Shown here: one piece after another, positions 12,201 to 23,175 of the stretch
Layout of the letters: every line of letters begins with the position of its first letter
Numbering within the stretch: position 1 is the stretch's first letter
Origin: Chimonanthus salicifolius
Taxonomy: Eukaryota > Streptophyta > Magnoliopsida > Laurales > Calycanthaceae
Assembly (NCBI GenBank): GCA_013350335.1
Contig: CM023538.1
Coordinates: 54,418,769-54,482,768, forward strand
Direction: 5' to 3'
DNA length: 64,000 nt
Notes under the pieces: model-generated
Told to the model about the DNA's origin: nothing
Database searches by the model: none
Seen by the model: only the letters and a program-made list of their open reading frames with translations
Made by a program: the position numbers and the translations under genes

Positions 12201-14538
12201 ATGGCACATATCATGGTTTCAAAACTTTGCTTTGGACCATGCATCAGCCAGGGCCAGAACCTTTACATATCAACTGATGTATCAGTAATGGACTGACATT
12301 TGCTTTATTTACGTTGTTTCTCTTAAAATTTCACAAGGTTACTTTAAACAATAAAATGATTCCAAGTGTTCATTTTTAGTGGCTTTAAAAATGTTTTATA
12401 AAGTAGATAAAAATTAAATTAGAATGTAATTGTTCATAGATGCCGTTATGTTGTTCTATATGTTTTATGTTTCAGGGCAAAACCATTTAGAACCAGTGTC
12501 ATTCATAGCCAAAACCCATATATATTGGGAAAGATGTAATCAGTTTCATCTGAGCTTTAAGCCATGGCAAAGATGGATAGATTAATATTTCTGTAAAGCG
12601 TTATTGATTGAGAGTCCTTGAAATCTCAAAATACTTATCTTCAAAATCTCAATCAATTGTTGTGTTGAGAGGCCTTGATGTAAGGATTCATTATGTGTGA
12701 CCAACACTAGAAACACAGAGTGACTGCCACATGCTCTTTAAACTTAGTCAATTGAGTACTCGATTAAGATTTTGAATCGAGTACATCCAAGTTTACATGC
12801 AACTGCATACATGCATGTGCTGATACTATGATCTGATTGCCATTGAAAAACAGATACGGAACTGTGATGGGAGGTCTCTTGTCTGAGAAGTTTCTAGACA
12901 CCAACGTATCCATTCCTTTTGCTGGGCCCCCTTTAAACACTCCTTCTCTCCAGAAGTATAAAAGGGTATTCCTCTATATTCTAGGTTCTTTTTTTCCCTG
13001 GATAGCATCTTGTAGTTGTGTCCTGTTCTTATCCAAGTTTTTTAATGGAAGAATTTTATGGATCATTTGGTGGAATATGGTGGATCATGTACATGCATAC
13101 TTCTTTTAGAGTTGAATGCTTGCTAAACAGTGCAAATTGAGGGCCTACATTGGAGGAGGCATAATAAAAAAGTGAAGTGCTCAGTTGATTCTAATTGTTG
13201 GGTTGGTGGCCAGAAATGGAAGACCACAAGATTTTTTTTTTTTAACCAAGATATCCAAGGCTCTTAGAGCACCCGATTAATCCTTGGGGCATGTGTAAGC
13301 CTCCCTACCCACACACACTGGGTAACTCTATGGGGAGTGGCTCATTAGGGTGGAAGACCACAAGATATTATCCAGAATTCCACTAGCAATATATATATAT
13401 ATTGATTGTAGACTACATCCAATCAACCTGATTTTTGTTGGGCTCCATCTATAGAGAGCTCCACCATTTGAATGGTCCAATTTCACTACTTCCATATGTG
13501 CTGTGGAGTTTAAAAGATTCACACTGCAGGTCTTGACAGGTCAGGATCACATCAAAAAAGGTGAGACCTTTTTTAATGTGACCTGGTCTAATAATGTGGG
13601 CTAATCATGCATGAGATGGTTGAGTAGGTAAAATATCTAATGTTCATTGATTACTTGGGTTTTGACCCCCCTTTACTACAGAGCTTGGAGTTAGGGTACC
13701 CATGCTTGGCATGTGTAGCTACTTTTAGAGCTTGCACTCGAATATCTGCATGGTGATCAGTGTCCTTTTATATCTTGGATGTGTGCATGCATGCCTATGA
13801 CTTGCTGTGTTTTCCTACTTTCATCACTACTGGGAATGGTCAATTGATCATAAACAGAATCTTTTACTTGTCATGCATCCCAACAAAGCCTGTTCTCTGG
13901 GGCATAATGTCCAAGAAGGCACAGTTTTGGACCAAAATCTCTCATGGTCACCCATCTGTAAATCACTTTGACCATAGTTGTTCAGAGTTTCCATGTATCA
14001 CAAAGGGGAGGATTTGATCCAATGTTTTGCCTTATGTAAGGTGGAAATATAGGATATGCAATGATCAGACATCCAACTGTTGATTATCTTACTTATCTGC
14101 TAAATGTCATAGATGGTTGACGCGTGGGGAGGCTGGGGTTTGTTCCAAGTTTTGCTTCGAACGCTGAAGACGATAGCTTCTAAACATGGGGTTTCCATTC
14201 CAGCTGTGGCTGTAAAATACATATTAGATCAGGTGAATGTTCTTGGCCATTAATTAAAATATTAGTCTATTAATATCATCTGACTGACATGTTAAGTTTT
14301 TCTGGTGTCTGGTTTTGCATGCTTCTGCTTCTGTTCGGTTTGGAATGTGCAGCCGGCAGTTGCAGGATCCATGATCGGTGTAAGACTTGGTCTATCTGAT
14401 CATATCCAAGACACAAATTCTGTCTTCTCACTTGTCCTGGATGAAGATGATGTAAACAGCATCACAGAAGTGACAAAGAAGGGGAAGGATCTACTCAGAG
14501 TAATAGGTGACACTGGAGATGAATATAGACGAGCATAA
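297..14538 (+). CDS. Aldo/keto reductase, 3' eight exons (5' end outside window)
   Basis: NAD(P)H-dependent oxidoreductase of the aldo/keto reductase superfamily; the physiological substrate is unknown. Exons read by eye: 297-381, 8453-8569, 10817-10881, 11025-11113, 11202-11281, 12854-12965, 14113-14232 and 14353-14538. All visible introns are GT-AG. The exons sum to 284 in-frame codons (283 residues plus TAA). The first visible exon starts inside a codon that, with a T from the upstream exon, would encode Tyr before GPAEDLYGIF; this is the expected place of the catalytic Tyr. The catalytic Lys is expected in LTKWVPPPV and the His in LDMLQFHWWD. The C-terminal part (AGSMIGVRLG) is where cofactor binding is expected. 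From memory it resembles the predicted plastid-type plant group of Arabidopsis At2g27680. The upstream exons with the transit peptide and catalytic Asp lie left of position 1. No break is seen in the coding sequence, so the gene looks intact and under constraint. Confidence 0.9.
1268..1375 (-). repeat. tRNA-derived SINE fragment
   Basis: On the minus strand the sequence reads tagcataactggtaagagc, a good match to the polymerase III A box. About 35 bases later comes gggttcaagtcct, a match to the B box. The spacing fits a tRNA-derived SINE head. It sits inside the large intron, antisense to the host gene. No clear target-site duplication was found. Confidence 0.6.
2030..2770 (-). mobile_element. 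LINE 3' fragment with RNase H domain
   Basis: Minus-strand translation gives pieces of the RNase H domain at the C-terminus of plant L1-type LINEs, including RRLANKVTNFLAKLGVDR near 2230-2310 and EPIGVEDSN upstream near 2620. Stops and frameshifts interrupt it. A 122-bp internal tandem duplication is visible: gcattgatttccc begins at 2325 and again at 2447, which breaks the domain. The 3' end is near 2030 in an A-rich tail on the minus strand. A short GT microsatellite (about 2760-2777) lies at the 5' end. Confidence 0.65.
2790..3100 (-). mobile_element. MITE, family 1, copy A (inverted)
   Basis: The reverse complement of this block aligns along most of its length with 3221-3548. Shared pieces include the end sequence ttctcataagactttcataagaac, an internal stretch around cctaatggat(c/t)aaattccccc, and ctttcaaa(t/c)c(t/c)acccatccatgtggg. 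It carries no coding capacity. Confidence 0.6.
3221..3548 (+). mobile_element. MITE, family 1, copy B
   Basis: It has terminal inverted repeats of about 26 bp at 3221-3246 and 3523-3548 (agttcttatgagactttcat at the left; the right end is its inverse with a few mismatches). There is no coding capacity. It is homologous to copies at 2790-3100 (opposite strand) and about 5165-5515. No target-site duplication could be recognised, so the superfamily is open. Confidence 0.65.
4550..4905. mobile_element. hAT MITE of the GGGTCGGGT-rich family
   Basis: It has perfect 12-bp terminal inverted repeats, taggcctggcaa at the left and ttgccaggccta at the right. They are flanked by a perfect 8-bp target-site duplication, tttatgta, at 4542-4549 and 4906-4913. 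The 8-bp duplication and the TAGG...GGCAA ends are hallmarks of hAT elements. The subterminal DNA is rich in gggtcgggt-like repeats. Confidence 0.9.
5165..5515 (+). mobile_element. MITE, family 1, copy C
   Basis: This is colinear with copy B: aagatgaaattttatagtcac, then ccaaggccta, then caaccatctatgtggccc, ending near atgagaccatggt. The ends are more diverged than in copies A and B, so the boundaries are approximate. Confidence 0.5.
5646..5832. repeat. Foldback hairpin, 74-bp arms
   Basis: The left arm (5646-5719, starting aaatcaatttgac and ending ctcatcactta) is the inverse of the right arm (5760-5832) with few mismatches. A loop of about 40 bases separates them. The size fits a small foldback MITE or a microRNA-like precursor. 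It lies inside the large intron, so it would be transcribed with the host gene. Confidence 0.7.
6420..7777 (+). mobile_element. 5'-truncated LINE (zf-RVT and RNase H)
   Basis: An 18-bp target-site duplication with one mismatch flanks the element: aattcaattattgtatga at 6402-6419 and aattcagttattgtatga at 7778-7795. The inside translates to the zinc-knuckle region of plant LINEs (ACPLCLADEETVNHLLF near 6815; LWAATVLSIVWSIWLERNSR near 6990). RNase H follows, starting LLKLNFDRSC near 7240. Frameshifts and stops break the reading frame. The 3' end is a t-rich and a-rich tail. It lies sense to the reductase gene, in its large intron. Confidence 0.88.
9050..9558. mobile_element. hAT MITE of the GGGTCGGGT-rich family
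   Basis: The left end is taggatggtgat and the right end, inverted, is tagggatggcaa. Flanking octamers ccgaattg (9042-9049) and ctgaagtg (9559-9566) match at 6 of 8 positions, as expected for an old hAT duplication. The internal sequence has degenerate gacctgaccc and gttaggtcagg repeats. It lies in the intron between the second and third visible exons. Confidence 0.7.
9894..10303. repeat. 205-bp tandem duplication in intron
   Basis: Two head-to-tail copies of about 205 bp: ggtgccaatac begins at 9901 and at 10106. The copies differ at only a few sites (for example caggtatc versus cgagtatc), so the duplication is fairly recent. No coding content is seen. Confidence 0.9.
11558..11837. mobile_element. 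hAT MITE of the GGGTCGGGT-rich family
   Basis: The ends are taggggtg and, inverted, tagggctc. Flanking octamers gtgagcag (11550-11557) and gtgagctg (11838-11845) match 7 of 8. The interior has arrays of acccgacccg and gggttgggtc. It sits in the intron between the fifth and sixth visible exons. Confidence 0.85.
13233..13350 (-). mobile_element. 5'-truncated SINE with 16-bp duplication
   Basis: A perfect 16-bp target-site duplication tggaagaccacaagat flanks it at 13217-13232 and 13351-13366. A T tract at the left is the poly(A) tail of a minus-strand insert. Its body, read on the minus strand (actccccatagagttaccc then gtgtgtgggta), is homologous to the SINE at 47355-47636. It lies in the intron after the sixth visible exon. 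Confidence 0.85.
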
Positions 14539-16287
14539 ATATCATATTATGTTGGTCAGATGACTCAAACTTTTCAGTGTAAAGTTCTTTTATTACTTCT
14601 ATTTGTAGGACTTCGGATATTTGTATTATATTAAACTGTGAACATCTCATATAGTTTATGGAAAAACTTCAAGATGAATCCCTATTTAGAATCCGAATCC
14701 AATGTTGCAAAAATCAAATTATATCGGGAAATGGGTTTAGGGTGTGAATCGTGTATTGAAAATTGTAAATTGTAAGATTCACAATATATTTTTTCTAAAA
14801 TTATTATTTATACTATAATATTATGATTTTTCAAATTTTTATAATATATAAGCAAATATGCAAACATATTTTGTAATTGTATCATTATTTAATGGACATT
14901 TAGACGTCAAAATGGGGTTTCAAGTTACAAAAATGTAGATTTCAATCATTTTGATTTTTTTCTTTTGAAATAATAGTTAAAAAACCATAAAAATGGAAAA
15001 TAATTTCTAGTAATTATCTGACAAGATATTGATTTAGTTAATTAGTACAAAATGAATATATTTAAAAAAAAAAATTATTCGTATCTTCAATTAAAAATGG
15101 TAAACATGAGGAGATATATAACAAAATAAATGAAAAGAATGAAGTTCATGAATAAAAATAATTATAAATAAATAATGAAAATATAACAATGAATGATAAA
15201 TAAAAAGAATGAAATGAATGTATAAAAATAATTACAAATAAAGAATGAGACGTATAGAATGAATCATAAATGAAAGAATGCATTTCTATTATTTGTGTAG
15301 GCGTATACATATTGGAATTCTCTATCTTCATAGCTTGTATAGTGTATGAAAAAGCATATACTACGAATGTCAAGTCGTTCTTGGTAAAATAAGATAAAAA
15401 AATTATGATTGGTATGAATTGAGTTAAGTAAATTACATATTCACTGCTTGAGAAATTATATAAGGTATGTAATGTTAAAATAAATAAGTTCAATTGATAG
15501 ATAAATATTTAGGTGGATTAGACTTTATATTGTCATGGGGTGTGTTTATGAGGCCATGTGTGACATGGGATGGAGGATTTTCGAGCAAAGAGATCTGCCG
15601 TAGGGACTAGGGAACAACGCAATTGATTCATTTTTTGTGGGCAACCATTCCTTTGAATAAAATATAATAATAAGTTGCAATTATTAAAGAATAGATACGC
15701 AACATAACATTTGTTATTTGTTAAATGAAGCAGTAAAATAAACAAAAACATGGAAACGGGTCACTCACCAAGTTGGACTTGGGAGAAAAGAGACTGCAAG
15801 CAATAAAGGGTGTTGGAAGTGAACGACAATGTAGAAGTGGATACACGTATGAATGAGTTAAAAGTTACACTAGGTTTAAAATGAAATACCACCACAACAT
15901 GTGGAGGAAAAAGGTCATTAACGCATGAAAAATAATTTCAAATTAAACACACAAATGTAGAAATGAATATATGCAATTAAAATGCATAAAAAATGTAATA
16001 ATTATCTTTCTACAGTTGGGTGCATCAAGATCAAGGTTTGCGATAACATCTCTATCGCAACCCCAGAACAAATACTTCCAGCTCGACAATCGAGCTGGGT
16101 TAAGACCATCATCTCAATGATATAGGTCCATTGCACCGAATATATTTTATTCTAACAATTGCTTTGTTGTCATGTGTGGTGCACCGAAGTTATACTCTTT
16201 AAAATTCTCGTCGATTCGTTGCTTAGACCCACTCGATTATTGGCTTAGATATAACACACTTTTTGAATTTACGTGTAGGAAACCACG
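14539..16287. other. 3' UTR and AT-rich intergenic DNA
   Basis: The first 100 bases after the TAA are the likely 3' UTR of the reductase. The rest is AT-rich. Imperfect direct repeats of a gaatgaa...aaaataatta(t/c)aaataaa unit occur at about 15130-15270. No gene is seen. Confidence 0.6.
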
Positions 16288-16422
16288 GGATACCCAGCTT
16301 AAAACCCCTATGGGTGGACCCCTACCCCTAAGGCACACCAAGGTTAGGCTATAGGAGCTCGAACTGGTGACCTCCTGCTTCCTAAGGTGGGAAGTAACCA
16401 GTTGAGCTACACCCATGTAGGT
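16288..16422 (-). repeat. tRNA-derived SINE, family 2, copy 1
   Basis: On the minus strand tagctcaactggttacttcc (A box) is followed by a B-box-like ggtcaccagttcgagctcc. The body (acaccaaggttaggctat on +) matches a second copy at about 50045-50195. It abuts the left end of the 9-kb hAT element. Confidence 0.65.
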
Positions 16423-17590
16423 GATATTCTATAGCTACCAAACTTGAGCCGGACTCTGTCAGTGTAACCAGGCCCGACCCTGCCTATAGGCGAAGTAGGC
16501 TCGAGCCTAGGGCCTCCAAATAGGCAAGGCCTCCAAATATCTATATTACCTGTAAAGGGCCTCGAGGCTTGACCCAATATCCCGCCCAATACCCGTTCGG
16601 TTTGGCGGACCACGTTCCGCGTCCGTATGCATTATGCAGTTCCGCGTTTACAAGTGCGCGCCACACGCGTTCCACGTTCTCACGTGTGGAACGCGGTTCC
16701 ACGTTTCCACGTGCGGATGCGAAACGTCGTGCGTTCTGCATTCCGTTGCGTATTTGATTTCCTCGTTTTCTTCCGCCCGTTCGTCTTCCATTCCACGTTT
16801 TCTATATGTTCGTATTCCTCTTCAAAACGATCAAAACGTACGCCGTTTTTTAAACCCGAAAATACCATCAACCTTTCCTCTCCTTCTCTCTCACTGATCT
16901 CTCACTCTCTCAGTGGGCTCTCTCTCTCTGTTCTCTCTCGCCTTCAGCTTGCTAAGTTGCAGACTTCAGATTTGCAGGTATTTTTTTATGGATCCCGTCA
17001 TTTTGAATTCTTAATGGGTGTTTGAGATCTGTTTTGGGTGTTTAGTGTTTTATTTTACAAAAGATAATAAAATATGAAGAACTATAAATTTATAAAAAAT
17101 ATTGTGATAAAGGAATTATTTTCCTCATTTCACATTAATATACATAAATAAAAACATCAATCTCAAATTGTGATGGGTGTGATTATCAAATGCTAATTTA
17201 AAATTTTGAATTATTCTCATATAAATATGATAAAAATCTAACTTCACAAGAAAAATTCAATAAATAAATTTAAGTATTTTGTTTTAAATCAAAGGTCAAA
17301 ACTCAAACTACTTCTTTTTCAATTTTTGTCATATTTATAAAGAAATCAACTGTATAAATTGAATTTGAACTAAAATTTGGTTTGTTTGTGGCTCATCAAG
17401 TTTATTTTTAATATTTTAGATGAATTTGAAAACAAATTAAAAAAGAAAGATGAAATCATTAGAGGATAATGATTAGAGCAGAAATAGGTCAAAATAAAAA
17501 TGTTTTGTCCATTTCAACTGAAGGGAAACTGATAAACTGTAATTAATAATTAAAATTAAGGTCTCTTTAAGTGAATCTTATGCTTAAATG

Positions 17591-18623
17591 TAGGGATTTA
17601 ACTCGGGTCAGGCGGGCAGGGTTTTAATAAACCCAACCCTAACCCGACTCACTCCATATTGAACCCGACCCGACTCGACACCAAATAAAAAACCCGAGAT
17701 AGTGAACCCGACCCGACCGACCCGAGATTGTAATACCCTTAATCCAACCCAACCCGACCCTTAACCCGACCCGAGATTGCCTCATATGTCCTGTTACTAG
17801 TAAGTAGTGTGTTTAAAAATTAAGTCTGTTAGCCTTTGAGTGCGCAACACAGCCCACTACCTCGTTCTTGGAAAGTTTATTTATTTTATTTTATTTATAT
17901 AATATACATCCATTTGGAATTTGTGAGTTCTTGATAATGACAATGGTGACAAAAATGGCTTTTTTTTTTTCCAGTCCAGTGGGGATAAGTGATTCGAATG
18001 ATATAAAGACTGATGCCTTTAGGAAAAAGGTTAATGAGTTTTCAAATTCATAATTTACTGCAGTAGAAGGTGATTCACAAAATTATCATTCCGAAAGAAT
18101 GTGTAATAATAGAGTGTGACCTAACCTGTTGATTTCATAAGGGCTTGAAAGCATTTAAAAATCATGGAACGGCTTTAGAGCTCTGATTTGAATCACATAT
18201 ATAACATATCTATGTATATCAGTTAGAGAGAGACTCACCAAGGTCCGGCCAGGAAGAAATGTCGGTGAAGAAGAGGAAAAACGACATCAACCCAAAGAGG
18301 AGGCGACGAGGGAAAGGGGAAAAACGCTGCCGGCTGGAACAATGGAAAACAAAGAGGTCTGCTAGGATTTGACTGTTTGAGATTTGAGGGTAACTGGGTA
18401 AGGCAGCCTTTTATATTAACTTATGAAAATAGGGTCGGGTCGGGTTTTCTAGGGTCGGGTTGAAATTTAAAGGCCTCAGCCTAACCCGGCCCGAATTTTG
18501 GTCAGGTTTTTCTTTTCTCAACCCGACCCGACCCTATAGCCCGACCATTGTAACCCGACCCGCATGATTTCTCTGGTCGGGTCATGCGGGTCGGGCCAAA
18601 ACCCGACCCGAGTTGCAACCCTA
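17591..18623. mobile_element. Nested 1-kb non-autonomous hAT, GGGTCGGGT-rich
   Basis: A perfect 8-bp duplication cttaaatg flanks it at 17583-17590 and 18624-18631. The terminal repeats are about 19 bp (left tagggatttaactcgggtc; right, inverted, tagggttgcaactcgggtc). Both subterminal regions (17600-17780 and 18430-18620) are dense cccgaccc/gggtcgggt arrays. The middle (17800-18420) is unique, without a recognisable protein. It shows that the short copies of this family come from a longer element. Confidence 0.92.
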
Positions 18624-21600
18624 CTTAAATGTCTAACAATCATAGTTATGTATAGATGGTTGCCAGATTTCAAGTTCTATATTTAGGATAGAGCCTATAA
18701 ACCTTTTGTGCCTGCTGCTAGAATAGCGATTGTAGCCCAAATAGCAGTCTCTTTATGTGTCAACTCACTACAGTAGTTTATGAAGGCAGCTAGCATACAC
18801 TACAGGGCCTGTATATGGTCTGGGTTGGCCTGAAAAGTCATTGTTTTGATTAAGATTGCCTCTTTTCACTTAATCATGTTTAATCTCTTCATTAGAGTCA
18901 TGGGTTTTCATGAACCAAATTGCTCGCCTGATCCGAGAGCTGTGGCATTTTGTTTCAGTTTGCTTGTTGTAATGATGCATCAAGTTCATAGTTCTTGTTT
19001 TGTGGTTGACCACATTCAATTTAATTTTTCTAGCTTTTGTAGCGGCTAATTTGATGATACATAATCACTGTCATTGTGGGAAGCTCCAATTGGAAGAATC
19101 AACTAATTCCTAAGCTTTCCATAGATGACTTGTGAGCCAGATATCAATTGGATTTTGGGGCTTTCATGGAAAGAAGAAGTTATTATTTCCATTCTTGTCA
19201 GGGTCACATATAGATTTTAGAAGTTAGTTAAATTCTTATTCAGAAAAATAACACCTGAAAAGCTTAATCTGATTAAATCAACCGACACTTAAAAACATGC
19301 AATCCAAATAGGGACCATCTCCAGCAATTGTTTCTATGATTGTTCTTTGATTATGTGGATTGTTCTTTGATTTAATTAAACCATTCAATGGCATATTTTT
19401 ATACCATAATTTACATTTGAATTTATATTTGCAGTGAGCCAGTGAAATTGATTCTGCGACTTTGATTAATCTTGTGTGGGTAGGGCGGGGCGGGGCGGCG
19501 CGGTGCGTATGTGACCATTTCCAACTGGTTCTAGTTATTCGCAAAGCAAATCAGGTTTTATTATTCTTTAATTTTGATTATTTATCTGTTAATTTTTTAT
19601 TGGTTATCACTATCATTATGTCTACTAGAAAACATCTTTCTGGACAAGAAAAAAAGAAAAAGATAAAAACAAGTTCAAGAATTGATTCCATCTCAAGCGG
19701 GATCTCTTAATAGATATTTTAGCAAAGTAAACAAAATGAAAGTTCAATTGAAGATTTAGTTAATGATGAACATAATAATAACGAAGAAACTATTAATGAA
19801 CATAATGATATTAACATGGTGAATGAATAAGATATAGATAAGTGTGATAATGAAAATTAGAATGAGAATGAAGAAAATAAAACTTTCAATGAACATGTTT
19901 CTTTAAACATTTATGATCCCGGTAATTAGAAAAATATAAATATTGATCAAAATTTGAGAGTCATATTGGTAAAAAGAGGTCCCATAAGAGATAATGATAT
20001 TAACTTTCCTAAATATTCAAATAATAGAAATTTTACTATTACACAATATATTCGATATTTACCAAATGGATAAAAACAGGATAGAATATGGCTAGTTTAC
20101 TCAATTGCTTTGGATAAAATATTTTGTTTTTGTTGTAAGTTGTTTCAACAAGATGGACTCAATTATCAATTGGCAAATGAAGGAATTAATGATTGGAAAA
20201 ATGTTAGTAATAGACTTAAAAGCAATGAAACTAGTAACGACCATACTACTAATCTGAGAAAATGGACGGAATTGAAAATAAGATTACAAAAAAAAGAAAC
20301 AATTGATAAAATTAGGCAAGAAGAAATGAATAAAGATGGGGAACATTGGAGACAAGTACTATTAAGAATAATTGGTGTTATGAAAACTCTTGCTAAAAAT
20401 AATTTAGCATTTCATGGAGACAATGAAAAGATTTATGAACAAAGTAATGGAAATTTTTTATCTTTTATTGAAATGATTGCCGAATATGACCCTATAATGC
20501 AAAAACACGTTCGACGTATTCAAAATAAAGAAATTCAATACCCTCTCTTGGTCATAAAATTCAAAATGAATTAATACTTTTATTAGCCTGTGAGATAAAA
20601 AATGGAATAATTAAAAGGATCAAAGAATCAAAATACCTTTCGATTATACTTGATTGTACTCCAGACATAAGTCATAAAGAACAAATGTCTATCATAATAC
20701 GTTGTGTGGATATTTCAATAAGTCTAATAAAAGTAGAAGAGTTTTTCTTAGGATTTTTAAAGGTAGATGATACATCGGGACAAGGACTTTTTAATGAACT
20801 TACAGATGTTCTAAAAACTCTTGAACTTAATATTGATGATATGAGGGGACAAAGATATGATAATGGTTTTAATATGAAAGGAAAAAATAAAGGAGTACAA
20901 AATATGGTACTACAAACAAATCCTATAGCATTCTATACGCCGTGTAGTTGTCATAATCTTAACTTAGCACTTTGTGATATGGAAAATTCTTGTTCTCAAG
21001 GTAAAACATTTTTTGAAATTATACAACGTATATATAATGTATTTTCATCTTCTACAAAGCGGTGAAAAGTTTTTAAAAATTATGTTAAAGGTATCACGGT
21101 TAAGCCATTATCACAAACACGTTGGGAAAGTCACATTGAAAGTGTAAAAGCAATTAGATTCCAAGTTCAACAAATTAGAGATGCTTTAATTGACTTAACA
21201 AACACTTGTGAAAATCCTAAGACAAAGAGTGATGATGAAGACTTAGCAATATTAAAAATTGAAAATTTTGAATTCTTATTTGGCATGGTTATTTAGTATA
21301 ATATATTGTTTGCAGTTAATAATACTAACAAAATTTTACAAGCAAAAGACATGAATATTAACGTTGTTTTTGTAACGCCTCGCCCTTTTTCACTCGCCGA
21401 AAATCAGAGTTTTTTTTTTTTTTTAAATAAAGAGTGAGAGAGAGCGCGACACCACGACGCGAGCTAAGTCCGAGCTTCCAAAGCCCGACTCTTAACTGGC
21501 CACCAATACGTGTGCGTGGACAAGTCCACTAAAACATTTCACACGCATTACTAATGTTTGCGGAATTATTATATATTACAAATACCATCCATAACCTTAA

Positions 21601-22106
21601 TTAGTAGGGAAGTCGATCACCATTAAATTAACTGAACTTAATATCCAAATATAACATCAAACCGTAGCAAGATAAATCTAAATTATTACAATCCCAAAAT
21701 GCAATTATCGCAAAATACATTGTCCAAAATTATCATAAATGTTTAATAATCGTAAATTGTCCAAGCTCCTAAACTTGGCCTCCTTCACGTCCATCGCCCG
21801 TTCCATTTCATATTCCAACATCTAAAGGTAGAAATAGGACATTAGTCAACGCGCCCAGTAGGAATTCCAAGTAGGGTTATATACATAGGGTTAATATAAA
21901 ATCACGATAAGTACATCATATCAAAGACTATAAACAACTTTTAGTACTAAAATCAGCGCATGATACTCATAACAAAATCATGCTAAATTAATGCCATGTC
22001 ATGGGTGTCAGATGCGAATGATCTCCCACCCAACAACCATATCACAAATCATATTGCTAATCTTCTTGATGAACAAGTCACATCATAGTATTCACTGTTA
22101 TGCCTC

Positions 22107-22290
22107 CCCACGTATGTTAATCGGCAACACTGAATGGAGGGTGGACTCCCCCCCACGTTTGTTTATTAGAAACACCGAATGGAGCGTGGACTCCTTCTCA
22201 CATATGTTATTCGGAATCAGTGTGAATTCCTTCCACGTTTGTTTATTGGTCACACCGAATGGAGCATGGACTCCTCCCTTATGTTCCCTC
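22107..22290. repeat. Degenerate tandem repeat of about 45-50 bp
   Basis: About four units share ccacgtttgtttat, then caccgaatggag, then gtggactcc. Unit length varies. The repeat lies inside the LTR-like insertion. Confidence 0.75.
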
Positions 22291-22649
22291 ACATACCATA
22301 CATGAGGTAATGAGTGCAATGATGCCATTTCATATCCAAGTACATAATAGCATGGAAAATCAGTTCTTAAAACATAACCAAAATAAAATTAGTAAATGAA
22401 TATAATCCACAGTGTGTCAACAAGGTAGGAATCCTACTAACGTCCAAGATGATATTCTTGCTGTTTTTGTGAAGATATCTTAACGAATTCATCATACACA
22501 TATGTTAATTTAATTACCCATTCAATTCCCATCATCCTTTACTCATCCAGTTAAACTTAAACAATTTGAAAAAATTATATAAAAAATTTCAATTTAAAAT
22601 TCAGTCGACTGAATCAAGAATTCAGTAGACTAAACTTGGAAGATCACCG

Positions 22650-23175
22650 TCCGCTACCCGTCCTGTGGACAATAGAAATCCATCCACAAACGGTCGAAAC
22701 CCCGTCCCGCGGAAAATCCACACCTGTCCGCAGACATCACTTTGTTCAGTCTATTACCCATCCTGGGGATGGTAGAAACCCGTCCACAGACAGCACAGTC
22801 CGTCCGCGCCCACAACACCTGGTCCTCCTTTGTTACCCGTGACCCATTACCTGTGACTCGGTACCCGTGACCCGGTACCCATGACCCGGTACTCGTCACC
22901 CATCCTGGGAACAGTCCATACCCGTCCACGGACGATAAAACCCGTTCCACAGACAGTGCAACCCGTTCGCAGACTACACCATGTCCACATTCGTTACCCG
23001 TCGTGCAGATAGTCCACACCCATCTGCGGACGATAAAAAATCGTCCACGGACAGTGCAACCTGTCCGTAGACTACACCATGTCCACATCCGTTACCCGTC
23101 CTGCGGATAGTCCACACCCGTCCGTGGACGATAAAAACCCATCCCAAAGACAGTGCAACCCATCTGCAGACAATG
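22650..23175. repeat. GC-rich minisatellite with units of about 97 bp
   Basis: The array consists of short cccgtcc(a/g)c(a/g)gac blocks organised into a higher-order unit. actacaccatgtccaca begins near 22974 and again near 23072. A middle section has a shorter tacccgtgacccggtaccc repeat (about 22835-22900). It stands out against the AT-rich surroundings. Confidence 0.8.

Noticed and set aside
15146..15493. 115-residue minus-strand frame
   Set aside because: Low-complexity AT-rich repeats give Phe/Ile/Tyr/Ser runs, with no family signal.
16627..17025. 132-residue + strand reading frame in the GC-rich left part of the hAT element
   Set aside because: It overlaps several equally long frames on both strands. 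The composition is driven by acgttcc and ctctct repeats, with no family resemblance.
17600..17780. cccgaccc arrays as interstitial telomere repeats
   Set aside because: The plant telomere unit is ccctaaa. The arrays sit inside hAT ends with 8-bp duplications.
22654..23088. 144-residue minus-strand frame
   Set aside because: It lies wholly within the GC-rich minisatellite, so it is a repeat artefact.
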